Shown piece after piece: positions 22,191 through 33,800 of a DNA stretch of 64,000 bases (its first letter is position 1; each line of letters begins with the position of its first letter). The position numbers and the translations under genes were made by a program. Below the pieces are notes generated by a model. That model saw only the letters and a program-made list of their open reading frames with translations. It made no database searches and was not told the origin of the DNA. The stretch is taken from positions 496,001 to 560,000 of the forward strand of contig BDSL01000062.1 in the NCBI GenBank assembly GCA_003116995.1, written 5' to 3'. This stretch comes from Yamagishiella unicocca (lineage: Eukaryota; Chlorophyta; Chlorophyceae; Chlamydomonadales; Volvocaceae).

Positions 22191-22929
22191 GTGGCGGTAG
22201 GTGCAGCCCGGCGCCCTGCCCGGATACCGACCGTTGTTACCGTAGCGGCGTGAGATGCCAGCAGCGAACGTCCTGGACCGTCCCGTGTCTTGAACCGCGC
22301 CGCCGTGCCGTTTGGGAAACCGCGGCGACAGCAAGGTTCGCAAACGCACGCGCACAGCAGGAGGGGGGCGGGGGGGGGGGCGGGGGGAGTGAGTGAGCGG
22401 GTGAGCGAGTTGGGAGAGCAACACCTGCGAGATTAGATGGTGGGGTTTTGATAGGAGGGCCATTGCAGGTTGGTGCAAAGTATTAGTGTATTGAAACCCA
22501 CCGAACAGGCGCATTCACACAAGGAAAGGAGCCCCCCTCCACCCCGCCTATCTACTTGCACGACATCACACCCAGAGTACGACAGCGCCGGCACGAGCAA
22601 GGGCAGTACAGAATTATCCCTCGCATAGAGACCCCACTGAGCTGTGACCCAACAAAGCATCCCTTGGACGGCGCGAGGTAGGAGCGTCGATACGACAATT
22701 CATTGCACACGCAGGACGGTCCATTGTGCACTCATCGCGCCAGGACAGCGGCCGTGGCTCCGCCATAACGTGGGCTGATTGGGGCTGCGTGTTCCGGTAT
22801 CGCAGTGGCGCTGCAGTCGGCGGCCCCTACCCGGGGAGGGGCGGCGGCGATCTGTGGGCTCAACAAGCAAGCAGGCCCTCGCACCCTTGCAAGTGACCAC
22901 ATCGTGATGCACCGGGTAGGGCGGCTCTG
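22191..22929. other. spacer without a supportable gene
   Basis: Includes a G-run region near 22360-22390. Minus-strand frames at 22433-22974 have no domain support. Confidence 0.35.
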
Positions 22930-24032
22930 GTGATGGCAACGGAGCTTACTGCGGATGCGGCGTCGGCTCCCCACCTATCCTGGCTGCCGCAGTGGCGGCG
23001 GGTACGTTGGAAGCAGAAGGCCAAGCGACAAGCCAACAAGGGGATGAGTGATCCCTGGCCCGCCCGCCCGGCCGCCGCGAGGCTGGGAGACTCAGCCGAA
23101 CGGCCCAGAGGGTGTCCTCCCCGGCCGACGCGTCCCAGCCGCTCATTTCCCGGTTCCTGCAGCTATCGTCTGGCGCTGGCGGTTCTGCGGGCCCTAGTGC
23201 TGGCGCACCGACTGGCCCTGGCCCTGGCGCAGGTCGGGGTGCTGGCTCTCCCTCTGGTGCGGGCTAGGTTGCAGGCCCTGACCCTCGTATTCACGCACGT
23301 GGGTGCTGGCCCGCGGCCTGGCACTGGCACTTGACCTGCCTTGGGAGCTGCTGGCGCGGACACTGGGGTTGGTGCTGGCGCTGGCGGGGGCGCTGGATCT
23401 AGTGCTGGCTCTGGTGCTGGCTCTGGTGCTGGCTCTGGTGCTGGCTCTGGTGCTGGCTCTGGTGCTGGCTCTGGTGCTGGCTCTGGTGTTGGCTCTGGTG
23501 CTGGCTCTGGTGCTGGCTCCGGTGCTGGCTCTGGTGCTGGCTCTGGTTCTGGCCCTGGTTCTGGCCCTGGTTCTGGCCCTGGTTCTGGCCCTGGTGCTGG
23601 ACAGCGAGCTGGCCCTAGCCCTGCTGTTGGCCCGGGTGCGGGCCCGGGTGCTGGTGGTGGCCCGGGCGCTGGGGCCAGCCCTCCAACCGCTGATGGCGGG
23701 GCGCCCCTCCCTCCCTCCCCTCCTCGCCTGCCTCCCACGGCCGCCCCCGCCTTGTACCAGTTCCGTGGCCCCCCTCACTCCCGCTCTTACCCCCCGCCAC
23801 AGAGCGAGCTCCTGCTCCCGCCGCTGCGGCCTTGCCCAACGCTGTCCGCCGCTCCTCCACCCGCCTGGCCCACCACATGCTCGGCCTTGATGCTGACCTC
23901 TCCGCCAGGTGGGCTGCCGCCGCCGTGACAAGTGCCCCCTGTCTGCCCTCGCCCCCGCTACCCGCCCCTGGCCTGGTGTTTGGAGCTGAGGCCCCCGGCC
24001 TGTGCCCTGTGTGTCGTCACGAAAGGTGCTGA
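22930..24032 (+). CDS. weak candidate gene, Gly/Ala/Ser-rich, C-terminal CPVCRHERC
   Basis: Protein-like pieces lie in order on the plus strand. MATELTADAASAPHLSWLPQ starts at an ATG near 22933 and ends at a possible donor CGG/GTACGTTGG. SQPLISRFLQLSSGAGG follows an acceptor-like GTCCCAG near 23130. The 12-bp minisatellite reads as (GAGS)n. A last segment LAHHMLGLDADLSARWAAAAV ends in CPVCRHERC and a stop at 24032, possibly after an acceptor CCACAG near 23805. I could not join all pieces in phase, and no family is recognised. It may be a structural or mobile-element protein, or not a gene. Confidence 0.25.
23395..23600 (+). repeat. 12-bp minisatellite (GGTGCTGGCTCT)n
   Basis: About 17 units of GGTGCTGGCTCT grade into GGTTCTGGCCCT. 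All frames on both strands stay open through it: (GAGS)n and (LVLA)n on plus, (PEPA)n and Arg/Ala/Ser on minus. Open frames here are therefore not evidence of coding. Confidence 0.9.
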
Positions 24033-24809
24033 ATTGCGTTGCCAGCCCGATTGACGGCCTGGTCGTATTATCTACTCTCGGCCACTGTTATCATCTGCAG
24101 GTCACTTGTCCTTTAATTTTCCCGCGTGACTGCGTGTGCCTTTGCGAGCTGGGGGTGTAACCCGCCGTGGCTTGCCGGACGGCACCAAGAGGAGAAGAAA
24201 AAGTAATGCATGGTACGAAGGGCCCTCATGGTGTCGGAATCGGGTGCAAATCCGGGCGTACAGCGGTCAGAATCTGGCCCCAAAACGAACTGCAATTGGG
24301 GTGCCCTGCAAATTCGATACACCGCATCAGGCGCCGCGTACGGCCGCCGCAGTCGTTCTGTTTAATTCATTAAAATCACCTTGGTACCTCCCACCTCGCG
24401 CGGCACCGGCTAGGGCCGAGAATGTGGCCAGACCCCGCGCGGCCTACCACCTCTTTGCGAGATACCCTGGCATCATTACTTGTATTTATCCCATAGCTTA
24501 ACGATGGTCGATAGCGGCGACGGGCGCCCTGCTATACGCCAAAAAGCCCCAAATGGCACCATGGAGGAACTCAGTCGGCACGCTCAGATTATCGGCAGGA
24601 AGGCGAACGTATAGTTCTCGTGACCCAATAACTCAATACCCAGTAATGCAATAACCCATGTCACAGCAGCTCATTTCACAGCAGTTACATATCGTAAGAC
24701 GATGTTCACCCTCCCTGTAGAACCTCCAAGTTCCCTGTTGGGTAGCCGATATTCGTTAGTCTTCACTATTACCGCATTTTGTAACCCAGCTTATTGAGAC
24801 ATCGCTGCA
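24033..24809. other. upstream region of GT90 gene 1
   Basis: No gene recognised. The last 100-200 bp before 24810 are AT-richer than the surroundings and presumably hold the promoter. I see no clear TATA box. Confidence 0.4.
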
Positions 24810-26389
24810 ATGCGTTATGTTGTTTTTTCAATCCTCGCGATTTTTACCCAATACGTCGCTGCACAGGTGGATAATATCACAACACATCATGTTGAAAGCT
24901 TTTCGATTCCAGGCGGCTTTGACTTTATTGAATTGCCACGCTACAATCCCAGGGACAGTCGATACGACAAGGGCTCTTGCCATAACTATGCCAAATATAT
25001 TGAGGAGCCATACACATCTCACTATTGGCCACGGGGTGAATTGACCTTAGGGTATCCTTGGACGACTGTGAAGCGTGCGTTTTGGGGATGGGAAGGACCC
25101 ATTACAAGAGAAGTTTTCGACACATCGAGGCTGAGAAAGCCTTGCGTACCCGGTTGGCACACTTGCGAGGAAGCGATACATTACAAAATCCTAAGTGGGC
25201 GACTGTGGAGGTCGTCTGGGTGCAGCTTTTGCGAAATTCGGAGGGGTTTTATGGAAGAAATGCTGAAGGTAAGGTGCATATGCGCGTCTATTTGCTGCAA
25301 GAGATGAACTTTCATTTGTCTGCCTACGACTTTACCAAATTCCCGCTGTTTCCTCCAGGTTGTCCTATACCTCTACAAAATACCCGACATGGAGTTTCTG
25401 GCGTATCTTGGTGACGGCTGCAACCCAGATAATCCCACGATTAACTTGAACGTTTGCCGTGATGCAAGTCGTCCTGGCTTCACAATGCCCACCTATGGCG
25501 TTTGGCACACCTCATTGGGTCCTTCCCAAATGACCGCTTATCATTCATGCCTCAGAGAACGGTGAGTGCAAATATAATGTCATGCCGGTGAGCGCTCTGC
25601 AAAAAATGTTCGGTTGACTTCCTATTGTGCAGGTACCCAGCAAATAATCGCCTGCCGTATGCTGTCTGGCGGGGCACCAGTACCAATAAGGGCCGGATAA
25701 CCGCAAATAACTATCAAAAGGTAATACTTTGTAGTTGGTCTGTCCTATTTGTAGGGTCGATGCCTCACACAGTAGCTGTTTCGCAGGCCCCGCGGATCCG
25801 AATACACTTGCTCACCCGCAACCACTCTGATATCCTCGACGCTCGTTTGACGAGACTGGTCAATGTGGACGAAAATGTACAGGCGCTCCTCAACGATACA
25901 GCTGGGAAAATGGCCGAAGAAGATTACAACCGCTATTGTGTCATTCTCCATGTGGATGGGAACGGTTGGTCTGACCGCTTCGCATCTGCATTTATTCACT
26001 ACCCAACGCCGGTATTGAAGTACGCATCAAACATTTCATGTTACCTTGAGCACTATTTTGCGCCAGGTCGGAACATCATGCACTTTGACCCCATGGCGGA
26101 GAGTTTCCTTGATACAGTACGGCAAATGGTCCATGATTGCAAAGAGCGTGGGAATAGGTCACGGGGGCAACTGATGGCAAAGAGTGCACAAGAAACGGCA
26201 CGGGCTTACATAGACCATATTGGCATTGCCGAAGCCTTTGCATACACGTTGCTGACGTACAAACAATTTTCCACCTTCGAGGCGGATACCTCCGTTGATG
26301 GTTTCCAGGAAGTAGACATGGACTGCTGTCGATATACCAACCTCCCACCACGATTTGCCGCAGCGGTGTCGGCGCGCTTAGCGAGGTGA
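24810..26389 (+). CDS. secretory-pathway GT90 (CAP10-type) glycosyltransferase 1
   Basis: Exons 24810-25268, 25359-25561, 25633-25720, 25787-26389 join in phase to 450 residues. A signal peptide (MRYVVFSILAIFTQYVAAQ) starts the protein. The GT90 family marks are clear: KIPDMEFLAYLGDGC, the WRGTSTN motif (residues 233-239), RIHLLTRNHSDILDAR, the donor-binding block VDGNGWSDRF (306-315), and IAEAFAYTLLTYK near the end. GT90 enzymes (CAP10, POGLUT) transfer xylose or glucose from UDP-sugars to glycans or proteins in the ER or Golgi lumen; donor and acceptor here are unknown. Exon structure and phases equal those of the gene at 52999-54715, which is about half identical in the last exon. The C terminus ends about 25 residues earlier than in that copy. 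There is no ER-retention KDEL. Confidence 0.88.
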
Positions 26390-27585
26390 TGCCCAAGCCA
26401 AGCGGGCGTTGTATTTTTGGTTGCAAGTTGCGATGCTTGTTTGTCTACGTGTTGTAGCCGTTGTTGATCGCTGCGATGCCCCAAAGACGTATGACACGAT
26501 ATCCGCCGTATTACTAGTTCGGCTTCGCGTGAGCGGTGGTTCTACACTGCAGATATTAGGCGAGCCCTGAAACCTTGCGAAAGCAGTAAATATAATGGTG
26601 CTGCATAGCGAGTGAAGTGACTGAATGACCGACGGTATGACAACGGGATATTGGCCTGGTCGAGGTGACGACGATGTAGACGGGCTAGGTAGGAGGCAAG
26701 CTCTGTGCTGCTGTTGCCGCTGTGCTGTGTAAACAGCCCATGATGTTCAACTGTTTAATACTACTGTTTGACCATTTGACAATGGGCCAAGCTGCCGGAG
26801 ATGGCGCCGGGGATGCCGGGCAAAGTGAGGGGGCCTGCGGATCGAGCCAGAGCCTCACCCTGTCCGAGTGTGAGTTCCCTGTAAGGCGAGCTTGCAGCTG
26901 ACCGTTCCAACACAACCGGAGGACGCGCAGACGGCGCAGCGAAACGGACCCACAGATGGGCAAACCCTGGCAGACTCGCTACCTAACCCTCCCCCTACCT
27001 GCTTACGGAAACACGGACAAGCTACAGCTCGTAAGCCCGCGGCCTGCACCCGTGTCAACCGCCTGGCGGGGGGGTAAAAACTGTAAGGGGGACCGTCGAC
27101 CGCATGAAGTGCTACGCCTCTGCCCGCACGCCTACACCCCGACTAAACAACATCAGGAAAAGCATTACGCGGTATACTGCTGTCTACCGCCGATCCACAG
27201 CTAGCGTTGCGGCCTAACTGTAGGCATGTACAGCAACGCGGCGTGCGCGGCTGGGACAGACAGCCCTAAAAACTCCTCCTCAAGAAGTTGAAGCAATCGG
27301 GAGACAGATACGCGCAGGGCGGGCCACACGCACGCGGCAGGAGGCGGAATGGAGGATACCTTTCAGCCTGACTCAGGCACCGGCCCGAACATCTACATCA
27401 CACAAGTACACGCCCCGGAAATCCCGGGCTCGCCCACCATGATAGGAAAGGCTCAAATTATCCGGCATGTATACGTAATCAATACTAGATCCGCTATGAG
27501 CACCCCCCCCCCCGCCGTCATTTCGGTTTTCAGTGCTGACCTACGGGGTTACTCCAAAACTTCCCCACCGCCACTTGCGATGCAA
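26390..27585. other. intergenic spacer between two convergent genes
   Basis: GT90 gene 1 (plus) and the methyltransferase (minus) converge here, so this holds both 3' untranslated regions. A TGTAA, the usual volvocine poly(A) signal, occurs near 26880. No further gene is supported. Confidence 0.4.
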
Positions 27586-28965
27586 TCACGACTCCGCTGC
27601 CGCCACCGCTGCCGCCACCGTGGCCGCTGGAGGGCTGGGTGCCGCCACCATGGCCGCTGGAGGGCTGGGTGCCGCTGCCACCCTCAGCGAGCGGTAGAGG
27701 CGCACATGCACCCGCTCCACCCGCCTGGCCGCCACCAGCACCCAGCCGTGCTCCGCTGCCATCACAGGCCGTTTGTGAGGCGCCAGCACGGCCAGCCAGC
27801 GGCACGCCAGGGACAGCGCCGTAAGGGTGCCGTGCAGGCGGCTGCGGTCGCAGAGGTGCAGCGCGAACGAGCAGACGGCGAGGTCGAAGCGGGGCAGCAG
27901 GCTGCGGCTTCCGAGTTGATGCTGCGGGCTGGGGTCCGGTGGGGTTGGATGGCCGGCGGGCGGCTGCGGTGCTGCTCGTTGGCACGGTGCCCGGAGCTTC
28001 AGATCCGCAGTGCGGTGTGGTGGCTCCGGGGGCTCGTCCGGGGGCTCCCAGTCCGCCAGGCAGCCGTCGGCAATGTCTTCGAACGACCAGCTGTGCGCGG
28101 AGCGGCCCGTACGCTGGAGGTATGCTGCGCCCGTGTACGGATCGCACGCGGTGATGTGCAGGTCATACGGTAGTACGACAATGGCCGCGGCGGTCTTGCC
28201 GCAGCCCTTTGACTGCTGTTGTTGCTGTTGCTTCTGCCTGTTGCGGGCGGAGGCGGTGGCGGCGAGCTGTGCCGCTCCCGTCACTACCGTTGCAGCTGCT
28301 ATTGGTTGGGGTCCGCCACCTTTGGCTGGAGGTGCGGGAGATGTGGGTAGCGGGTGGTTCAGGTTCCAGTCGGTCAAGGCTGCGGTGGCCTCTCCAGAGC
28401 CGCAAGCCAGATCGAGGACGCGCAGAGGCACCGGAGGCTGCAGGCCAGACGTAACTGCTAGGGCCGCTAGAGCGGCGGCCTCAGCAGTAGCGGCGGCGAG
28501 GGTTACGTGACGCCGGCAGGTAGATCCTAGCGGTGGCGGAGGTACCGCTGCCACCGCTAATGGGAGGCGATTGCAAACAGTGCTGGCGGTGTGGCTACTG
28601 CTGCAGCTGTTGCTGCCCACAGCAAACGTGATGCCAAATTCGTCGCATCTGCTGCTCCCAGCGTGTTCACCGCCCTCGCCGTCGTCTCCGCTGTCGTCAT
28701 CTTCCTCGCCGTTGCCATCGCAGTGGGCAGCAGCTTCCACTTCGAGGTCACTCAGGCCTAGCCAAACAGCGGCGGGCGTTGTGTCAAGTAGCTGTGATAT
28801 TGCGGCAGAAATTTGTCCTTCATGCGGGTTTGTGTACTGTGCGCCGTGCGACGCGTAGAAGTGTTGCACACCCAGCGCCTCATAAGCTTTGCGTATGCTC
28901 GCTTGCCCCGCGTGCGGCCCCGGGGTATCCTTAGCCTTGTCCTGGCTTCTTGCGCGCGGTGGCAT
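27586..28965 (-). CDS. SAM-dependent methyltransferase, single exon
   Basis: An uninterrupted frame of 459 residues starts at the first ATG (28965); the frame is open further upstream but without ATG. The N terminus has HFYASHGAQYTNPHE (residues 35-49), typical of a class I methyltransferase family of fungi and protists with an YxxHGxxYxNPHE box. Motif I is VLDLACGSG (183-191), followed after an insert by ITACDPYTG (271-279) and FDLAVCSFALHLCD (360-373), which fit the acidic SAM-binding and post-II/IV strands. The substrate is unknown. Low-complexity inserts (a QQQQQQQ run, Pro-rich linkers and an acidic DGNGEEDDDSGDDGEGGE stretch) separate the motifs, as is common in volvocine proteins. The C terminus contains two copies of an APSPPA(A)MVA-like unit from a 30-bp tandem repeat. 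No introns are needed. Confidence 0.75.
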   Translation of the reverse strand: MPPRARSQDKAKDTPGPHAGQASIRKAYEALGVQHFYASHGAQYTNPHEGQISAAISQLLDTTPAAVWLGLSDLEVEAAAHCDGNGEEDDDSGDDGEGGEHAGSSRCDEFGITFAVGSNSCSSSHTASTVCNRLPLAVAAVPPPPLGSTCRRHVTLAAATAEAAALAALAVTSGLQPPVPLRVLDLACGSGEATAALTDWNLNHPLPTSPAPPAKGGGPQPIAAATVVTGAAQLAATASARNRQKQQQQQQSKGCGKTAAAIVVLPYDLHITACDPYTGAAYLQRTGRSAHSWSFEDIADGCLADWEPPDEPPEPPHRTADLKLRAPCQRAAPQPPAGHPTPPDPSPQHQLGSRSLLPRFDLAVCSFALHLCDRSRLHGTLTALSLACRWLAVLAPHKRPVMAAEHGWVLVAARRVERVHVRLYRSLRVAAAPSPPAAMVAAPSPPAATVAAAVAAAES

Positions 28966-29012
28966 TCGTGGACTACGCTTAACAGGTTTCGCCTTAAGCA
29001 AATTGATGATAG

Positions 29013-29078
29013 TAAAACAGTTGTTGCTTTGAATTTTGATGAGGATAAAACAGTTGTTGCTTTGAATTTTAATGAAGG
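29013..29078 (-). repeat. 33-bp tandem duplication upstream of the methyltransferase ATG
   Basis: Two copies of a 33-bp unit (plus-strand TAAAACAGTTGTTGCTTTGA..) lie just before the chosen start, probably in the 5' untranslated region. The frame is open through both, so an N-terminal extension from a non-ATG codon cannot be ruled out. Confidence 0.8.
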
Positions 29079-29627
29079 CAAGCACACTTCAGTGGCCTGT
29101 GCCTACTAGCCGGTATTTGTAGGTTAACTATACGCTGTTGACAGCAAATCTCCACATGAACTTTGAGGACTAGACTGGTAGCCACATGTTTTCCTCCTTC
29201 ACTTGCTAGATGGATGCGTAATGGGGAGGGGGCCCTGTACGGTGCGCTAGACCGATGGCGCCAATGGGCGCATTATTATCGCCAGAAACGCACCAAGCTG
29301 CGGCATCTAGTATATGGTTATGTGCACCTGCGCCCTCGGCAGCGAATAAACCACTATCGTCACCGAATTGGTCCAATCTAGGTTTCAGTCGTAAAGCAGC
29401 CAAGACACGCAACTTGCGGGATCACGAGAGCAACGGCTCCAAGCTGTCACCTATTGTTCCCTGCAAAATTGCGTCACAAGCTTTGACTCGCGTCATAGCC
29501 TCCTGTTTTGGGATCTGCCCTGCGTCCTTGTAGCTGCACGCCTGAGAGCTGTAGAAGCAAATTGGTGGTAAACAACTTCCGAGCAGACAAACCCCAGGCA
29601 ACCAGCCAACCGGCGAGCTCTCGCGTA

Positions 29628-29882
29628 ATGCCGGCGCACGGAGGCCACAGCCTGGAGGCCCCTCCACCCGTGGCCCCAGCTGCTGCTGTCAGGGCGCCGC
29701 CTGCTGAGGTGCCCGACCAGCCCCTGTCCCAGGCCCCAACGAAGGGTGGCAATGTGCCGGTGCTACCCGCACCCAGCGGAGGTGATGGCCCCACCACCGC
29801 CGGCATGACCGCCGCGACAAACGCCATCACCAAGCCAGCCAATGACGAGATGGATTACAAGTGGGGCCGCAGTTTGCTATGA
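29628..29882 (+). CDS. short reading frame, possible 3' exon of an unknown gene
   Basis: A plus frame from the ATG at 29628 (open further 5' to about 29508) ends in ITKPANDEMDYKWGRSLL and a stop at 29882. The C-terminal 20 residues look protein-like; the rest is Pro/Ala-rich. It might continue from upstream pieces such as RKAAKTRNLRDHESNGSK at 29.39 kb after a TTTCAG acceptor, but no complete model could be made. No family is recognised. Confidence 0.2.
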   Translation: MPAHGGHSLEAPPPVAPAAAVRAPPAEVPDQPLSQAPTKGGNVPVLPAPSGGDGPTTAGMTAATNAITKPANDEMDYKWGRSLL

Positions 29883-30816
29883 CTTTGCGTGTGAGGGTGT
29901 GGGTGGCGTAATAACAGATGAATGCACGAGGGATGCACGAGGGAAACCCACCGCTGATCTGCCGCAACCCGTGTTGGAACTACGTGGCCCGGAAGAGGCT
30001 GTTGGATGGAGCATAGGCGCACACACGCCGCGACGTTGTGTTTCACACGCCGCGACGCCTCGGGCGGTTTCGTAGCGTGATGGAGTGGGGTGCACGTGCA
30101 GTAGAGTGGAGGCGTCACGCACCCGCTGGGTCTGGGAGGGTTGCAGGGAGGCAGATGGGGCCACACGGGAGAAGAAGCGCAGGGTCGGGCAGGAACACGG
30201 AGTGGGAGGGTGGTGTTGAATGGGCGGGTGGGTTGGGTATTAGTGGGGTTGGGGTTCTGAGCCGCCGGTGGAGCCGCGGTTATGTTGGAGGGTGGTGAGG
30301 CGGACCCGGTTACACGACATAGGAAACCCATCCACCCCACGCCATTCCCCCCCGGGCTCTGTTGGGGGTGGGAGATGGAGCAGCTGTATGGTAGGATAGG
30401 GTTACACCCCCCCTCCCCCCCGGGGCGCGGTGGCGGACCTACGGCCACGGCCGGCTCCTGTCGCTGTCGATTCACTTTGTCACCGCTGTCATCCCAGCTG
30501 CCGCCACCTTCCGCCATCTTGGCTGACTTGGGAGGCATCCCGTAGGCCGGCATTGGGAAGGCAGCGGACGTTTCCTCTCATACACGGGTTTTCCTTGCAG
30601 CCCCCTCGCTCCCCTCCGCTCCCTCTCACCCCACTCAGCCCTCCCCGAGAGTACACACATCCGCTGTGCCGTGTACGCTACGTGCCGTCCCGAACGGTTA
30701 TTTCCGTACAGCGCTCACGGCTCTTATCGGTCAACCAACATATCAACCGACGCGCGCCTAACGAACGAACCCGGCTTGCCCCGCCGCTGCTGCTGCTGCC
30801 GCCGTGGCCTGATCAG
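29883..30816. other. upstream region of the M16 gene, first exon(s) not located
   Basis: The M16 gene needs at least one 5' exon ending in phase 2 (just before the Arg/Gly-Tyr-Leu-Val-Leu-Pro start of the first mapped exon). It should lie here, but I found no exon with both a start codon and a good donor. A minus ORF beginning MPPKSAKMAEGGGSWDDSGD at about 30535 could be the first exon of a divergent gene; this is weak. Confidence 0.35.
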
Positions 30817-33800
30817 GTACCTGGTGCTGCCCAACGGGCTGCGGGTGCTGCTGGTCAGCGACCCCACTACGGACAAGGCGGGGGCAGCCATGGACGTGAG
30901 TCCCGTACCCGAGGGAAGGGGGGGCGAAGGGGGGGGTGAAGGGTGTAAGGAAAGTCGTATCAGGATGGGAATGTGGATTGGGAATGTGGAAGGGAAACTA
31001 GGGGGGTTCGAGGAAGGGGGGAACTAGTGGGGTGGGGAGACAGCCCACTAGCGCGTGAGTTAGCGCGTCAGTTAGCCAGCGAGCACTAGGGTTGGGGAAT
31101 GGGGACGGGGGGAAGGACCGGGGTAGGAAGGGAGGGCAATTGAGTTTCGGTTTTGGAGTGGGGTTACGGTGGGCTGGGGCCGCATGGCTGGCACACGTGG
31201 GGGGTTGTGGCACCCCCACGTTCGGTTAGGAGGCGGTTGTGTGTGTCTGTGTCTTTCAATTTGACGCTAAGCACGGATACTCCACGAAGAATGGACAGTC
31301 CGGACAGCACGTACCACACGGCCCGGCGGAGTGGGTCGGGATGGCAGTTAAGACTGCGGATTGGATGGACGGGTGGATAGGGTGAAGGCCGGCCAAGGAC
31401 TGGCTCCCGCTCTGCTTTCCTGGCTGAGTCGGCTCCGAGCAGCCGCTGGGGCCCCATCTGGATCCTCCCCCTGGGTCACCCCCGCCTCCGTGGACACCCA
31501 CCCCTCCCTGGACGGCCCTCCCCCCTTCCTCCCAGGTGTGTGTGGGCTCCCTGTCCGACCCGGACGCGCTCCCCGGCCTGGCGCACTTCACCGAGCATAT
31601 GCTGTTCTACTCCTCGGAGAAGTACCCCGTCGAGGTGCTATGGGTCGTACCGTACGGCGTGTCGCGCTGGGTAGCCCGGGGGTCAGGGGGTGGCTGCGCG
31701 CAGGTCCTCCTGGACTGGCCTGTGGCCCCGCGCGGCGCCCAAACACGCACCACAGCCCGGGACCCGGTGTCGCGAGCCAAGCAGGTCGCCTGCTGCCCGG
31801 CTGAGCGCGTCCTTTGGGTTGTGATGGGTTGTTTGGGTCGAGACAGCGTCGAGGTCGCGCGCGTCCACGGCTTCACCAAGCACGCGACACCCGGACCTCT
31901 TGCGTTCCGTCCTCACCCGCCACACCTGCCACACCCGCCTTTCAGGTTTTGCTGGCACCAGCCACCTCGCGCCCTTCCCTACTGCTCCCATGCTCGGGCC
32001 TTAGGAACCCTCATCGCGCACCCGCCGCACACACCGCTGGGCGCTACTAGCCCCTCTGGGAGCCGAGTAGGCGGCGCGTCGTCTGTTCCTCCCCGCCCCT
32101 CAGCTCCTCCCCCCCCCCCCCCCTCCTCCCCGCAGGACGAGTACACCAAGTTCATTTCGGACCACGGCGGCAGCACCAACGCATACACCTCCTCAGAGCA
32201 CACCAACTACCACGTGGGTGGATCCTTCGTGTGGCAGTTGGCGGTTGGCGGTTGGTTGCGGGGGGCTCACAGGCGCCCAAACCCTCATCGTGGCACCCTG
32301 GGCGTACCAAGCAGATCTAACTGAACGCCCGGCTCACCGGACAGAGCCACCTCCCGTCCCGGCTAGCTTCATCCTCCCGACCCACTCTCGACTACACACC
32401 GATCCACTCTCGACTACACAACGAGCCACTCCAACCCATTTCGACCCACCCCTGGTCCGACCCACAACAACCCACAACAACCCGCACAACAACCGACAAC
32501 AACCCACGCCATTGCTGTCCCCTCAAAACGTCCCATCGGATCCGCTCGGTTGGGCCGCACAAAGTGAGCTCTTGCCCCTCCATCGATGCGATTTGAAGGC
32601 ACAGACACGTTGCATTCCCCAACCCGCGACGAGGGTGCTGCCCCAAACCGTCGTCAGCCTACGACGCTCGCTGGCTGGCTACTCAACCTCGCCTCTCCCA
32701 ACGCCCTCGCCTCAACCCTACCCCCGATGGTGCAGTTCAACATCAACTGGGAGTCGCTGAGTGATGCTCTGGACCGCTTCGCGCAGTTCTTCATTGCACC
32801 CACCATTAGCGCGGACGGAATAGAGCGGGAGGTGGGTGGGTGGGTGGGTGCGGAGGGAACGGGAGGTGGGGGGAGGGCAAGGTAGGGGAGGGGGAGGCAT
32901 GCTGGCGGGTGGTATAGGATACCAATGTCGGTTCGTTAGGGCCCCTGCCAGGCGGTTGTTAGTTGTCAGCAGCGGGTGTAAGCGTACCGTTTTAGTTCAA
33001 CACCCCGGCCGCACCCCCCGCCTCCGCCACCGCCAAAGCGGGCGGGTGCGTCCTGGCTTACGGTGCCTGCTTGACAGTTGCGTTGCGCACAAGTTGAGGG
33101 CATCTAGGCTGGGCCGGACTTCCACACCGGGCCAGCGGATGGAAACATGGAATGGACGCGGGCGGGGCTGGATATACGGATGTGGTGCTTGAGGGGTTCT
33201 GGCTGGCGGCGGGTGGCAGTGCAACCCTCCGCTCGGCCCGTCCTGGAGCCTACACCAGACTCTGTCCCTGCGCCTGCGCACCTGCCTCCGACCCTTCCCT
33301 GGAGCCACACAGGTGCGCGCCGTGGATTCGGAGCACGGAAAGAACCTGTCGTCCGACGCGTGGCGCAAGTCGCAGGTCAATAAGGCAACCGCCAACCGTC
33401 TGCACCCCTGGTCGCGTTTCTCCACCGGTGCGGGGGGACATGGGGCGTCTCTGCCTTGTCGGTTGGTCGGTTGTTGGTCTGTCCGTGAATTGAGGCGGTT
33501 CGGTTGTGGTCACGGTTGTGGATGTGGCCGACCTTCCGGGTTGGCCGCGGTCAAAAAGGGGTGTCGCGATTTGTCTCGACTGGGAGGGGAGGGAAACCCG
33601 TGGATGTCCGAAAAAACCGTTTGAAACAGAAGAGTCTCGACTGGGAGGGGAGGGAAACCCGTGGATGTCCGAAAAAACCGTTTGAAACAGAAGAGTCTCG
33701 ACTGGGGGGGGAGGGAAACCCGTGGATGTCCGAAAAAACCGTTTGAAACAGAAGAGTCTTGACTGGTGGGGGAGGGGGTTGAGGAAAGCCCGTGGACTAG

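Noticed and set aside
23163..23931. Long ORFs of (PEPA)n, (GAGS)n and (LVLA)n
   Set aside because: All arise from one 12-bp minisatellite that keeps every frame open, so frame length is not evidence of coding.
30472..30553. Minus-strand start MPPKSAKMAEGGGSWDDSGD as a divergent gene
   Set aside because: The first 30 residues look plausible, but the rest of the frame is low-complexity and no following exon could be matched. Kept only as a remark in the spacer entry.
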